From: Gammaproteobacteria bacterium
GTDB lineage: Bacteria > Pseudomonadota > Gammaproteobacteria > Pseudomonadales > Cellvibrionaceae
Reading direction: 5' to 3'
Assembly (NCBI GenBank): GCA_025362015.1
Contig: JANYIO010000204.1
Span: 1 to 38,188 of the forward strand
Length of the DNA: 38,188 bases
The notes beneath the pieces were generated by a model that worked only from the letters and a program-made list of their open reading frames with translations, searched no databases and was not told where the DNA came from. Positions 1 to 8,862 of this stretch are shown here, piece by piece. Both the position numbers and the translations under genes were made by a program. Every line of letters begins with the position of its first letter. The stretch's first letter is position 1.

Positions 1-687
1 AATAAAAATCGCATGGGCTTGCTCATCACCAGCCACGGCGGCGTCCCAAACAAGCTTTGCCAATTGCGCAACATAACTACGAGCGGAAGTGGTATTTCCA
101 TAAATTGCTGAGCACAAGTCAAGATCAGAGTCTAATGAAAAATGCTGGCGAATTATTTTATGCAGTGCACCGCGTCTTGTACGACCGTCGCTCATTTTGG
201 AAAATAAATTTAAACCTTCGCGGGCAATCCAGTGTGCTGAACCTTCATCACTGAATAATTCGCCCCAGCCGCCAGCGCGGGCGTTTTTGCCGTTGTACTC
301 GCCGTAAGCAATTGAGCCTGTACCGGCGATAACACTAATGCCATCTGAGCAGGCGAGTGAACCTGCCCAGCTGCAAATCATGTCATTGCCGCATTGGTAA
401 TTATTATTCGCTAAAAATGTGTGCGGTAAAGGATCAAATTTTTTCTGTAACAAACTATCTTCGCCATAGGCGGGCATTCCGAAAAAAGCATATTTTATCT
501 CAGCGGATGTTGCGCCTGCTTTCGCCAATGCTTCTGCTGTTCCTTTCGCTAAAATGTCTGCAACACCTGTGATACCAATCTCAAGATGATAGGAACCGCT
601 TTCCTGATGGTGCGCGCGAATATTACCTGCATTATCCACAAGGATAAATGCTGTTTTAGTTCCACCACCGTCAACACCTAAATACAT
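1..687 (-). CDS. BadF/BadG-type N-acetylhexosamine kinase (3' end outside window)
   Basis: The reverse strand reads open for 229 codons from an ATG at 685-687 to the window edge, so the C-terminus is missing. The protein starts MYLGVDGGGTKTAF, the phosphate-1 loop of the BadF/BadG/BcrA/BcrD ATPase family (ASKHA fold), and later has a VIAGTGSIAYGE segment typical of the second phosphate loop. Family members of this type phosphorylate GlcNAc or related N-acetylhexosamines with ATP in the cytoplasm. It starts 17 bases after the AgaS-like gene and is probably in the same operon, so GalNAc is a plausible substrate (inference). GlcNAc or glucosamine kinase activity cannot be excluded. Confidence 0.85.
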   Translation of the reverse strand, partial: MYLGVDGGGTKTAFILVDNAGNIRAHHQESGSYHLEIGITGVADILAKGTAEALAKAGATSAEIKYAFFGMPAYGEDSLLQKKFDPLPHTFLANNNYQCGNDMICSWAGSLACSDGISVIAGTGSIAYGEYNGKNARAGGWGELFSDEGSAHWIAREGLNLFSKMSDGRTRRGALHKIIRQHFSLDSDLDLCSAIYGNTTSARSYVAQLAKLVWDAAVAGDEQAHAIFI

Positions 688-704
688 ATGATTTCTCTGA
701 AGCA

Positions 705-1883
705 TTATTTTTCTAATGGATAAATCGTTACGCCTTTTACAACGCGATTTACCGTTCCCGATATACTTGGCGTATCCGGTGTAATTCCGAGCGCAAGTGA
801 TTGCAGGAACGCAAACATCTGCGCGAAAACAATATAGGGCAGTGCTAGTTCAATGTCATTTTTTGTAGCGAGGCCACGCAAATAGATATTGCTGCTTTCC
901 TGGTCTGTTTGTGCAATGTCATCTTTTGCACTCAATGCCAGCACCTGACCTGCACGATTGTCGGCACGCAGCTCGCGCAATAAATCCAAATCGTATTGGC
1001 GGGTATAAGGATCGTTGGATACAAATAAAACGACCAGCGTTTTTTCATTTACAATGGTTTTCGGGCCGTGACGGAACCCCAATGGTGAATCAAATAAACC
1101 TACCACTTGGCCATCGCTTAACTCCAATAGCTTTAACGCAGATTCCTGCGCGAGACCTTTTAATTCGTTGCTGCCAAGATATACCACGCGTTCAAATTTT
1201 TTGCTCACGAGATTATTTAAAATCGGCAAAGCATCACTTATTAGTCCTGTAGTAGCCGTGCTAATTGATGCAATGCTTGTTACCGATGAATCTATAAGGC
1301 CAAAAATACTCGCCGCCGATAAAAACATCGAGGTAAAACTTGAAGTCATCGCAAAACCGCGATCGTGGGTTTCATTCGGCAACAATAACAGCAATGAATT
1401 TTTTTGTTGCGCCGATTGTTTGTACAGATGACCATCTTCGTTACAGGTAATAATTAAATGATAAATTTTATTCACACTTTGATCAGCAAGATCAACGGCA
1501 GCCACACTTTCAGGACTATTGCCCGAGCGCGCAAAAGAAACTAACAAGGTCGGAATATCTTTTTGAAAATACCGTTGCGGACCGGAAACCAAATTGGTTG
1601 TCGAAATTGCTTCAACGCGTTGGTTTAATTTATTAAGCATTAAAGGCGCAAGACATTCGCCAATAAAAGCTGATGTGCCAGCACCAGTTAAAATAATACG
1701 CGAATTTTTATCAATCAAAATTGCTGCGAGAAATGCTGTTATTTCATCGTTGCGATTTTCCAGCAACGTTTGTACATCGCCCCAGACTCTTGGCTGTTGC
1801 ACAATTTCGCGGGCGGTTAACAATCCGCTTTTATTTTCCAGCTCGCTTGCAGCTATTCCTAAAAACTTTTCGGTATTCGACAT
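705..1883 (-). CDS. agaS: AgaS-type SIS-domain galactosamine-6-phosphate deaminase/isomerase
   Basis: 392 residues with two SIS (sugar isomerase) domains, roughly residues 45-190 and 220-375. The first has the phosphosugar-binding segment LTGAGTSAFIGE (66-77). Length and layout match AgaS, which deaminates and isomerises D-galactosamine-6-phosphate to tagatose-6-phosphate in the cytoplasm. The start at 1883 is chosen over an in-frame ATG at 1916 because GGAAGAAG lies just upstream of it and the longer form would overlap kbaZ. It sits 17 bases after kbaZ and 17 before the kinase gene, consistent with one transcript. A GlmS-like glucosamine role is less likely because there is no glutaminase domain. 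Confidence 0.88.
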   Translation of the reverse strand: MSNTEKFLGIAASELENKSGLLTAREIVQQPRVWGDVQTLLENRNDEITAFLAAILIDKNSRIILTGAGTSAFIGECLAPLMLNKLNQRVEAISTTNLVSGPQRYFQKDIPTLLVSFARSGNSPESVAAVDLADQSVNKIYHLIITCNEDGHLYKQSAQQKNSLLLLLPNETHDRGFAMTSSFTSMFLSAASIFGLIDSSVTSIASISTATTGLISDALPILNNLVSKKFERVVYLGSNELKGLAQESALKLLELSDGQVVGLFDSPLGFRHGPKTIVNEKTLVVLFVSNDPYTRQYDLDLLRELRADNRAGQVLALSAKDDIAQTDQESSNIYLRGLATKNDIELALPYIVFAQMFAFLQSLALGITPDTPSISGTVNRVVKGVTIYPLEK

Positions 1884-1900
1884 TTTACTTCTTCCTGTCA

Positions 1901-3172
1901 CTAGCTTGCGGAGCACGCATTAATATATTGATTTAAAACATTGGCAACGCCGTCGATAAGAATTTCGGTTGGCTTATTGACGAGACGACCATCGCGAATC
2001 GCTGCATATTGCACGGGCAAATATTGACTGAGCAGTGTGAGCGGCACAGGTTCGCGCTCAAGATTGGACAACATAATCGCCTGTGCTTTTTGGATAGCCG
2101 GGTGCGGCCAGTAGTAGCGAATGCGGTCGCTCAAACTGAATTGCTTATCGAAATCCTGCCGCACTTCATCACAGTAATATTTTTTCCAATAATTGGGCTC
2201 TGCTGCCATCACTGCAAGCACAATATTTTTAAAATTCGAGCTGCGTTTATCGAGCCATTCAGTTTCAATATCCGCGAGTGCCCATAAAGTTTCGCGCAGC
2301 GCAAAAGTCACACCGGGGCCTACTTTTAAGATGGCAAAATGATCGCCGACAAGAGATTTTAAATTCGCCGGCGTTTGGTAATCCGTTGAATGGGCTTCAT
2401 AAACCAGCGTTGGTTCTGATTCAATAAATTGACTCAGCTCAATCGCTTTTGCGGGACGATAATCAATAACTTTATGATGATCAAATTCAACACCCGGTTG
2501 CACAACTAAACCAACAACGCGCGACCATACACTACCCAGGCCAGCAGCCATAAATGCAATGCGATGCGCTTTAATTGTTGCGGCAGCAGCAACTGGAGTT
2601 GTCACACTTAACTCCTGTAAATCTTCGTGTGCCCCGCCGGGCACGGGCACTTCAGTACCGACGATATACACCGGCGCTTCACCCCCAACTTTTTGCCAGG
2701 CCGCTTCGGCTACGGCACACAAACGTGCAGCGCGTGACGCAACAACTTCATCAGGCAAAGGTACTGAATCATCTTTGCATGACATTGAACAATCGAGATG
2801 AATTTTGCGGAAACCTGCGCTGACATATTGTTCGATTAACACATCTGATTTTGCCATCGCCTCTTCTGCAATTTCGCCTTGCCAGCAATTGGGACCAAGG
2901 TGATCACCACCGAGTAATAATTGATTGAGTGGAAAGCCAACTGTCTCAGCAATATCTACCACGAACTGGCGAAACAAATCCGGCGTCATACCTGTGTAGC
3001 CGCCGAATTGGTTTACTTGATTGGAGGTAGCTTCAATCAGGATCGGAATATCTTTCCCCAACCCCACACGCAGTGCAGCTTCGATAACAATGGGATGCGC
3101 TGAGCAAACCGAATAAATGCCGATGGGTTGTCCGGCTTTATGTTTTTGCACTACGTCGAGAATAGCTTTCAT
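1901..3172 (-). CDS. kbaZ: KbaZ/GatZ family D-tagatose-1,6-bisphosphate aldolase subunit
   Basis: 423 residues starting MKAILDVVQKHKAGQPIGIY, the hallmark opening of the GatZ/KbaZ family, with the conserved GGDHLGPNCWQ and HLDCSMSC segments. The family is described as the non-catalytic stabilising subunit of class II tagatose-bisphosphate aldolase; some members in GalNAc loci have been proposed to act in tagatose-6-phosphate phosphorylation. No kbaY/gatY catalytic partner is visible here. The start at 3172 has a TTGGAG ribosome site 8 bases upstream; the longer frame to 3211 lacks one. With AgaS it marks a GalNAc/galactosamine catabolic route. Confidence 0.9.
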   Translation of the reverse strand: MKAILDVVQKHKAGQPIGIYSVCSAHPIVIEAALRVGLGKDIPILIEATSNQVNQFGGYTGMTPDLFRQFVVDIAETVGFPLNQLLLGGDHLGPNCWQGEIAEEAMAKSDVLIEQYVSAGFRKIHLDCSMSCKDDSVPLPDEVVASRAARLCAVAEAAWQKVGGEAPVYIVGTEVPVPGGAHEDLQELSVTTPVAAAATIKAHRIAFMAAGLGSVWSRVVGLVVQPGVEFDHHKVIDYRPAKAIELSQFIESEPTLVYEAHSTDYQTPANLKSLVGDHFAILKVGPGVTFALRETLWALADIETEWLDKRSSNFKNIVLAVMAAEPNYWKKYYCDEVRQDFDKQFSLSDRIRYYWPHPAIQKAQAIMLSNLEREPVPLTLLSQYLPVQYAAIRDGRLVNKPTEILIDGVANVLNQYINACSAS

Positions 3173-3223
3173 GTAAAAAACTCCAAATAAATTTAGCGAG
3201 CGATTGATCAATGGGCAGACGCT

Positions 3224-4138
3224 TTAACGAATAGGCGCTAAAGGAACAGAATTAGGTTCTTCCGGTTGCAATGCGAGTAACAGCGCCGCGCAGAGCGAAA
3301 GTGCGATGCCCACCAGCTTGAAACCGGACGGCATTGAACCGGCAATCATCAAAGCAATAAGCGTCGTCAACAAAGGCGCGCCCGCATTCACCATGGGAGA
3401 CACCACCAACGCTTTGCCTTTACGGAATGCGTACACCAGCAAAAGTGCGCCGATGGAATTTAAAATTTGCGTTATCGCAGCGAGATACGGGCCATCGAAA
3501 TGTGTATTGATCGGCTGCGAGAAATCAGTCATCAAAAGTGCAACAGGAATTGTTAACAAGCCGCCGATCATCATGTAAAAGAAAATACTTTCTGCATCCA
3601 TAGTCGCGTTGGCAAGCTTGATAAAATAGGCCTGAATTCCCCACGCCAGCAGAACACCGAAGGCGAGTACAAACCATAAACCGTAGGCTACTGAATCCGC
3701 GCCCGGCGAAGCGCCGCCCGGAGAATAGTCAAACAACGGCAAAGCGCAGAGCGCGAGCAAAATTCCCAACACACCGAATTTACCGGTGCGCTCTTTCAGC
3801 AAGAAAAAGGAGAGCACTATAGTGATTGCGGGTGACATGGAAATGATCGGGAAGATCAAATAAGTCGGGCCTTGTTTAACCGCGAAGAACAACACAAGCT
3901 GTCCACCCGCTCCGAGCAAACCAATGATCAATCCTAAAGTGATTGAGCGTAAATCGTGTTTGAGTTTCCAGTTCGCGCGATGCATGGCGAAGATCGCTGG
4001 CGGAATCATGGTGAGCGCCCAGACCACATAAACTAAGGTTTCCGGAAAGCCATGTTGCGTAGGCAATCCGGCGAACGCGCCCCAAACTCCCCAGAGCAAC
4101 ATGCTTGATAACGCAAACACTAACCAGCCTGATTTCAT
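3224..4138 (-). CDS. EamA/DMT-type permease, probable sugar transporter
   Basis: 304 residues, almost entirely hydrophobic, with about ten predicted membrane helices in two five-helix halves, the drug/metabolite transporter (EamA or GRP-like) pattern. The second half ends in a run of small hydrophobic residues followed by a short polar tail. Substrate cannot be read from sequence. Its place between the glycosidase gene and kbaZ (51 bases upstream of kbaZ) suggests inner-membrane uptake of the sugar released by the GH27 enzyme, a job done by other permease families in known GalNAc loci. This assignment is inferential. Confidence 0.75.
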   Translation of the reverse strand: MKSGWLVFALSSMLLWGVWGAFAGLPTQHGFPETLVYVVWALTMIPPAIFAMHRANWKLKHDLRSITLGLIIGLLGAGGQLVLFFAVKQGPTYLIFPIISMSPAITIVLSFFLLKERTGKFGVLGILLALCALPLFDYSPGGASPGADSVAYGLWFVLAFGVLLAWGIQAYFIKLANATMDAESIFFYMMIGGLLTIPVALLMTDFSQPINTHFDGPYLAAITQILNSIGALLLVYAFRKGKALVVSPMVNAGAPLLTTLIALMIAGSMPSGFKLVGIALSLCAALLLALQPEEPNSVPLAPIR

Positions 4139-4189
4139 TAGGTTCTTCTCTTGTCGATCTTCGGGTGACTACTTACTATTTTGTGTTTT

Positions 4190-5467
4190 TTACTTAGCAT
4201 CTTTCACTTCATACACACGTATTACTTTGGTTTCGTGGCTGATCACTTCGGCGGTGTACGGAATGTCGTAAGTGCCGAGATCAGCGTGCTGCCACAAGTC
4301 ACGAATGCTGTATTTACTCCAGGGTAAATGTAGATCTTTGCGCAAACTCACTGTCATATCCGCTGTCGCGCTGCCGCGATTTAGCAAGGCGACCGCCCAG
4401 CTCCCATCGCTCAATTCTTTGGCGAAAATTTCCAAACCATTCACGCTGCTAATACGAGTTGCGGGCCTGCCAAGTGCATCCTGATTCAACGCAATCACTT
4501 CTTTATTGGTGAGAGTTTCTTTGGTGTAAGAATCCATGCTGCGAACATCTGTCCCCGTCAGCAAGGGGGAATCCATCATCGCCCACAAGCTGAAATGGGT
4601 ACGATATTCGACGTTGGATGCACCTGCGCCGACGAGATCTTTGCTGCGTTTACCGGCGAGGCCGACGACCATCATGTCGTAGTCATTCCAGTGGCCGGGG
4701 CCTGCGTATTGCTCAAGGCCGACACCGCGATCGAGCATGTCCAGGATGTCGAAGTAGTAGCCTTCGCGATTGCCGGGATAGTCAAAGTCGTCCGACAAAT
4801 CCTGCCCGATGCGCCAATGGTTGATGCCTAAATCCGCTGCCCATTCCCAAATATTGCCCCAGCCGCAGTGGCACGCGTGAAGCACAATGCCACGCTTTTG
4901 CGACATCAAGGCTTTAGACATATCGCCGAAGATGGTTTTCAACACAGGCACCGGTGCATCTTTGTGCGAGCAGCAGCTGTCGTATTTAAGGTGTTCAATA
5001 CCCCAGCTTGCGAACATGGCTGCGTCCTGCTTTTCGTGACCTTCGCTACCGGTGTAACCCGCACAAGTCGTTTGGCCGGGGCCGGAATAAATCCCTAATT
5101 TCAAACCTTTGCTGTGGGCGTAATCGCTTAAATATTTGATGCCGCGCGGGAATTTAACCGGATCAAACTCCAACGGATATTTGTTGCGCGCGCCTTTGTA
5201 ACGCTGCCAGCCATCGTCGAGATTCACGTAAGTGTAACCCGCATCGCGCATGCCGCTGCTGACGAAAGCATCGATGGTTTCAATCATCAACTGCTCGTTA
5301 ATGTGTTCGGCAAAGTTGTTCCAGCTGCTCCAACCCATAGGCGGTGTAAGTGCTAAACCGTTGCTGATTTTCGGCTTTTTCGGAGCATCCGCAGCCATCG
5401 CACTGTTTACGCCAAGCGCTGGCAAAATCATCATTACGAGCAGAGCGATCAGATTTTTCCTATTCAT
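4190..5467 (-). CDS. Secreted GH27 glycosidase, likely alpha-N-acetylgalactosaminidase (or alpha-galactosidase)
   Basis: 425 residues. A Sec signal peptide (residues 1-25, ending AMA) indicates export. The GH27 barrel starts at LTPPMGWSSWN (40-50). The nucleophile is Asp163 in LKYDSC and the acid/base Asp223 in HWRIGQD. Family members release terminal alpha-galactose or alpha-GalNAc with retention of configuration. At the position recognising the sugar 2-substituent, alpha-galactosidases have Glu (CEWG or CEWP); here it is Gly202 (CGWG), which leaves room for an N-acetyl group, as the small Ser does in human alpha-NAGAL. Together with agaS and kbaZ downstream this favours GalNAc. The C-terminal part (about 335-425) is the usual beta-sandwich. 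Confidence 0.9.
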   Translation of the reverse strand: MNRKNLIALLVMMILPALGVNSAMAADAPKKPKISNGLALTPPMGWSSWNNFAEHINEQLMIETIDAFVSSGMRDAGYTYVNLDDGWQRYKGARNKYPLEFDPVKFPRGIKYLSDYAHSKGLKLGIYSGPGQTTCAGYTGSEGHEKQDAAMFASWGIEHLKYDSCCSHKDAPVPVLKTIFGDMSKALMSQKRGIVLHACHCGWGNIWEWAADLGINHWRIGQDLSDDFDYPGNREGYYFDILDMLDRGVGLEQYAGPGHWNDYDMMVVGLAGKRSKDLVGAGASNVEYRTHFSLWAMMDSPLLTGTDVRSMDSYTKETLTNKEVIALNQDALGRPATRISSVNGLEIFAKELSDGSWAVALLNRGSATADMTVSLRKDLHLPWSKYSIRDLWQHADLGTYDIPYTAEVISHETKVIRVYEVKDAK

Positions 5468-5483
5468 AAACTCGCCTCTAAAA

Positions 5484-5531
5484 AATTACACCTAAAAAAG
5501 ATTGCACCTAAAAAAAATTGCATCTAAAAAT
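5484..5531 (-). repeat. Three A/T-rich direct repeats in the GH27 leader
   Basis: Three imperfect copies of an attgcacctaaaaaa unit, about 16-17 bases each, lie in the 75-base gap between the receptor stop and the GH27 start. Read on the coding (minus) strand each unit is T-rich and the two downstream-most copies carry AGGTG, a Shine-Dalgarno-like core. The true ribosome site (AGAGGCGAG) just before the GH27 ATG resembles a fourth, diverged unit. This looks like local slippage duplication of a ribosome-site segment. Confidence 0.6.
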
Positions 5532-5542
5532 AAAATGAATAA

Positions 5543-8323
5543 TTAAAATTTCATGCTCACGCCAGCAGAAACCGAACGACCCCAGGTTTCAAATCCATAC
5601 GCGGCATCACTGCGGCCAAGGTTGGAACGGCTGATCGCATCGCTCAGATTTTTGCCTTCGATAAAAATATCCACACCGCCATCGAAGGAGTAAGTCGCCG
5701 ATGCGGTGACCCACAACACCGGATCAACCTTGTCCGACAGACCCGCCACCGCATTATTGGTTTGGGTGAATTTGCTGGTGTAATCAAACGCAATTTGCGC
5801 GTTCAAACCATGCGCTTCATAAAGCAGAGCGATGGAGGACGCAGTTGGTGCCACACCTTCCAACTGACCGGTATATTTACCGGCGGAATAGGCTTTGGTA
5901 TTGGTTTTTGTGAACTTCGCATTCACACCAAAGCCGTTATCAAAGAAATGCTGCAGGCCAATTTCGAGACCGAATACCTTAGCTTTGTCGCCATTAATCG
6001 GACGCACCACTGTGTACAAATAACCCGGCACGCCAATATCCACATGCTCGTCAGTTTGGCTGGTGATGAAGTTTTTGATTTGCTTCGCGAACACCGCACC
6101 AGTCAAGGCCGATTTGGGCGCGTAGTACCATTCAAGGGAAATATCCTGTTGCAAGGCCGTTGCCGGCTTTAGGTTTGGGTCACCGGCAATGGTGATTAAA
6201 TAAGTACGATCCAGCGTGTTATCGGTACGTGTCGGGGCGAGCTTATCCAACGATGGCCGCGCCATGACTTCAGCGATTGCGGCACGGGCCACAAGAGTTG
6301 AATCTAACCAATAACCCAAGTTCACTGACGGCAACACTTTGGTGTAAGAACCATCCTGCGAAACGGGAACAGCGGGGCTGTAAGTAACCGTTGGGCTTGA
6401 GGTTGGAATATCCGGGGTTGGGTCATTAATCGCAATAATTTGGTTGATTGCGCTTTTCGATGTGGTCTCGGTATACACAACGCGCGCACCAAGATTGCCA
6501 AACCATTGCTCGCCCGCCAACTCAGCTTCAAGGTAGGCAGTCGTGGTTTTTTCGGAAACATTGTAAGAATTAGTCGGATCAATTACCGGCAAGGTTTTGG
6601 ACGCATCGTAAACCTCGCCAGTAGGAATGCCATTAACGATCACTGGTTTACCGTCCAGCGCTTTCAACGAATTAAGATAGGCGGGAACATCAAACTTCAC
6701 AAAGCTCGTGGGATATTTCCCTCCTGCGTTGCGCATAAAATTCGGCAGCTTCACGGTGCCCACCACATCCGCCCGTAAGGACGCAAAAGTCGTGTCGTAC
6801 ATATTGCAGTATTGGCAGGAACCGCCGGTCACATCGTTGCCGATAGAGTCGCGGGTCTTCTCGCGGTCGGTATCGTTCAGGCCGAAATTGAATGATGTCA
6901 CCATGGAATCATGGAACGCATATTTGCCGTCAATCGCACCGCCGGTCACCGTATCCTTGATATCAGAGCCGGACAAACCAACGTAATGCAAACCATAATC
7001 GCTATTACCCAAATCACCGTGAGCGAGAGATGTCGCGAGATCGCGGCCATCTTCGAGCGTAACGTGAATACTCGGCAACGCATCCTTGTTTGCGCTGTAA
7101 TAACCCGTGTTATGACCCGCAATACCCGACACCACGAAGGTATCTTTCCCGCCGGAATTACGCTCGGAGGTTGAGCGGTAAACATCACCGATTAACTTCA
7201 AATCATCAGTCGCATCCCACTCGCCCTTCCAGCCAAACTGCGCGGTATCCACTACGCGATGGTTGGTAATGGTGGCAATTTCAGGCGTTAAATCTTTTAT
7301 CGTCATGCTGGTGACGAGGTGATTTTTTACCACCACATCAGACCAGCGACCTTCCGCGCTTTCCACGTAATAAGCTTGGCTATAGCCGACCTGCGGGGAG
7401 TTCAGACGGGTGAAAAGTGCATCCACTGTCATAGTGAAAGTGTCCGACGGCGCCCATTGATACACACCGGACACTGCATAACGCTTTTTCTTTTCGAACA
7501 CTGAGCCGAAAGCAACGCAGCAGGAACCCAGCAGATTTTCTTCGTCTGCGGACAGCTGGCCATTAGCGTTCACATCGTAACTACCGGGGGAATCGGGGTT
7601 ATAAGTTTGGTAATTGAGGGAATCAGTACGCACGGTTTTATCGGAATAGACGGCGCCGAGCAAAACGCCCATGGTTTCATCGGCGAAGGTGTTGCTCACC
7701 ACGCCCGACAATTTGTAGCCGCTCTTTTCCGAGAGATCGTTGTACTCGCCTTCGCCGCGCAAAGATGCGTGAAAACCCGCCGCATCGAGTGGACGGGCAG
7801 ATCTTAAATTCACCGAGCCGCCGATACTGCCTTCAATTTGCGATGCCTGCGCAGACTTCATTACGTCTGCACCCGAGATCACTTCTGACGGCAATACATC
7901 AAACGCGAAATCGCGGCCATCGCCATCGGTCGCGAGGATACGGTTATTCAAAGTCACTATGTTGTAGCCCGAACCCAAGCCGCGCACACTAATATATTGG
8001 CCTTCGCCACCTTTAGTGCGCGTAACAGCAATGCCAGTGATGTGGGTGAGAGAGTCCGCAACGTTATCGTCGGGGAAGCGCCCGAGTTCGGTCGCAGAAA
8101 TGGAATCTTGCACAATGGTCGCATCGCGCTTCATATCCCGCGATTTCGCAAGCGCAGCACGCGTGCCGGTGACAATAACAGTTTCCGCTTCGCCACTTGC
8201 GGCAGGCTGGTCAGGCGCGACCTGCGCATAAGTAACGCCGCTCAGCCCACCACTAATCAGTGCGCATTTAACCGCAATGGCGAGCAAACTTCGCTTAAAA
8301 CTGTTCTCACGTATGGCTCTCAT
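5543..8323 (-). CDS. TonB-dependent outer membrane receptor (Xanthomonas/Caulobacter carbohydrate type)
   Basis: 926 residues from the ATG at 8323. This ATG is preferred over a GTG at 8329 because GAGGG sits 7 bases before it. A long signal peptide ends near TYAQ. The plug domain (about 45-170) has the TonB-box-like ETVIVTGTR and the conserved VRGLGSGYNIVTLNNR. The remaining beta-barrel ends in aromatic Phe (SAGVSMKF), the outer membrane insertion signal. Two cysteine pairs (GSCCV and CQYC) probably form disulfides in external loops. It is the first gene of the sugar locus and probably imports the oligosaccharide trimmed by the GH27 enzyme. The ligand is inferred from neighbours only. Confidence 0.92.
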   Translation of the reverse strand: MRAIRENSFKRSLLAIAVKCALISGGLSGVTYAQVAPDQPAASGEAETVIVTGTRAALAKSRDMKRDATIVQDSISATELGRFPDDNVADSLTHITGIAVTRTKGGEGQYISVRGLGSGYNIVTLNNRILATDGDGRDFAFDVLPSEVISGADVMKSAQASQIEGSIGGSVNLRSARPLDAAGFHASLRGEGEYNDLSEKSGYKLSGVVSNTFADETMGVLLGAVYSDKTVRTDSLNYQTYNPDSPGSYDVNANGQLSADEENLLGSCCVAFGSVFEKKKRYAVSGVYQWAPSDTFTMTVDALFTRLNSPQVGYSQAYYVESAEGRWSDVVVKNHLVTSMTIKDLTPEIATITNHRVVDTAQFGWKGEWDATDDLKLIGDVYRSTSERNSGGKDTFVVSGIAGHNTGYYSANKDALPSIHVTLEDGRDLATSLAHGDLGNSDYGLHYVGLSGSDIKDTVTGGAIDGKYAFHDSMVTSFNFGLNDTDREKTRDSIGNDVTGGSCQYCNMYDTTFASLRADVVGTVKLPNFMRNAGGKYPTSFVKFDVPAYLNSLKALDGKPVIVNGIPTGEVYDASKTLPVIDPTNSYNVSEKTTTAYLEAELAGEQWFGNLGARVVYTETTSKSAINQIIAINDPTPDIPTSSPTVTYSPAVPVSQDGSYTKVLPSVNLGYWLDSTLVARAAIAEVMARPSLDKLAPTRTDNTLDRTYLITIAGDPNLKPATALQQDISLEWYYAPKSALTGAVFAKQIKNFITSQTDEHVDIGVPGYLYTVVRPINGDKAKVFGLEIGLQHFFDNGFGVNAKFTKTNTKAYSAGKYTGQLEGVAPTASSIALLYEAHGLNAQIAFDYTSKFTQTNNAVAGLSDKVDPVLWVTASATYSFDGGVDIFIEGKNLSDAISRSNLGRSDAAYGFETWGRSVSAGVSMKF

Positions 8324-8361
8324 TGTCACGCCCTCTTTTGTATTTTTTGAACTGATTAGGC

Positions 8362-8412
8362 ATGTTAAAGCACATTTTTCGAAAGAACAAGTAATTTTCG
8401 AATGCTTTCGAA
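8362..8412 (-). promoter_or_regulatory. Candidate promoter and operator cluster for the receptor/GalNAc locus
   Basis: On the minus strand a TTGTTC -35 (8385-8390) and TAACAT -10 (8362-8367) are 17 bases apart. TTTCGAAA (8377-8384) directly abuts the -35 on its downstream side. Two further TTTCGAA copies (8396-8402 and 8406-8412) lie upstream with a 10-base spacing, placing them on the same helix face. Promoter hexamers are only 4/6 matches each, so the call rests on the operator pattern and its mirror on the other side of the gap. Confidence 0.45.
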
Positions 8413-8589
8413 TTTAACTGTGGATGATTGGCTCGCGTTAAATAAAAGGAAGGAAATTGCACCTGAATAAAGACTCATGCACCTTGAATACTAGCCGTAA
8501 ATGCCAGTTTAACAAGGAAGCTCGTTGCCTATTTGTGACGTAGATCTACAACCAAATAGGAAGCAGTTAAGAAATGTTACGAAAGTCGT

Positions 8590-8618
8590 TTGACATTTCG
8601 AAAGCAAAGCGTAAGCTG
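8590..8618 (+). promoter_or_regulatory. Candidate promoter and operator for the beta-helix lipoprotein
   Basis: A perfect TTGACA -35 (8590-8595) is immediately followed by TTTCGAAA (8596-8603), the same -35/operator arrangement as in the opposite promoter. The -10 is poor (TAAGCT, 16 bases away), as expected for a regulated promoter. The transcript would have a leader of about 240 bases. Confidence 0.4.
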
Positions 8619-8862
8619 AAATAGCCACATTGAAAGCGAATAACAAATATTCGATTGATAAGGAAAGCGCTTAGTCGCTTAAAGTTATACAACTGACTTT
8701 CCTTTGCATTACAAGACAACCGTTTCAATCGGCGCATAGCTTCATCCCAATAAATATAGCTTCGTCCTAGTATCGCTTCATCTTAATAACAGAGCTACTC
8801 GTCAATCCAAAATCGAGAAGCCCATCCAAATCCAGTAGTCCATCCAGCATCCAGGAGCCCAT

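Larger units (their letters stand above)
8330..8862. other. Divergent regulatory region between the receptor and the beta-helix lipoprotein
   Basis: No gene is visible in these 533 bases. The region holds four TTCGAA palindromes (8378, 8397, 8407, 8597) and two candidate outward promoters listed separately. Near the right end are three loose repeats of an agcttcatcctaataa-like unit (about 8739-8790), followed by a CCATCCA-rich leader up to the AGGAG ribosome site of the lipoprotein gene. Confidence 0.6.

Noticed and set aside
1901-1916. Overlap of agaS with kbaZ as translational coupling
   Set aside because: It depends on a start at 1916; the better-supported start is 1883, which leaves a 17-base gap.
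5762-8350. Many plus-strand frames opposite the TonB receptor, up to 136 codons
   Set aside because: They are the complementary frames of a strongly coding GC-richer gene, with Arg/His-rich compositions and no start signals.
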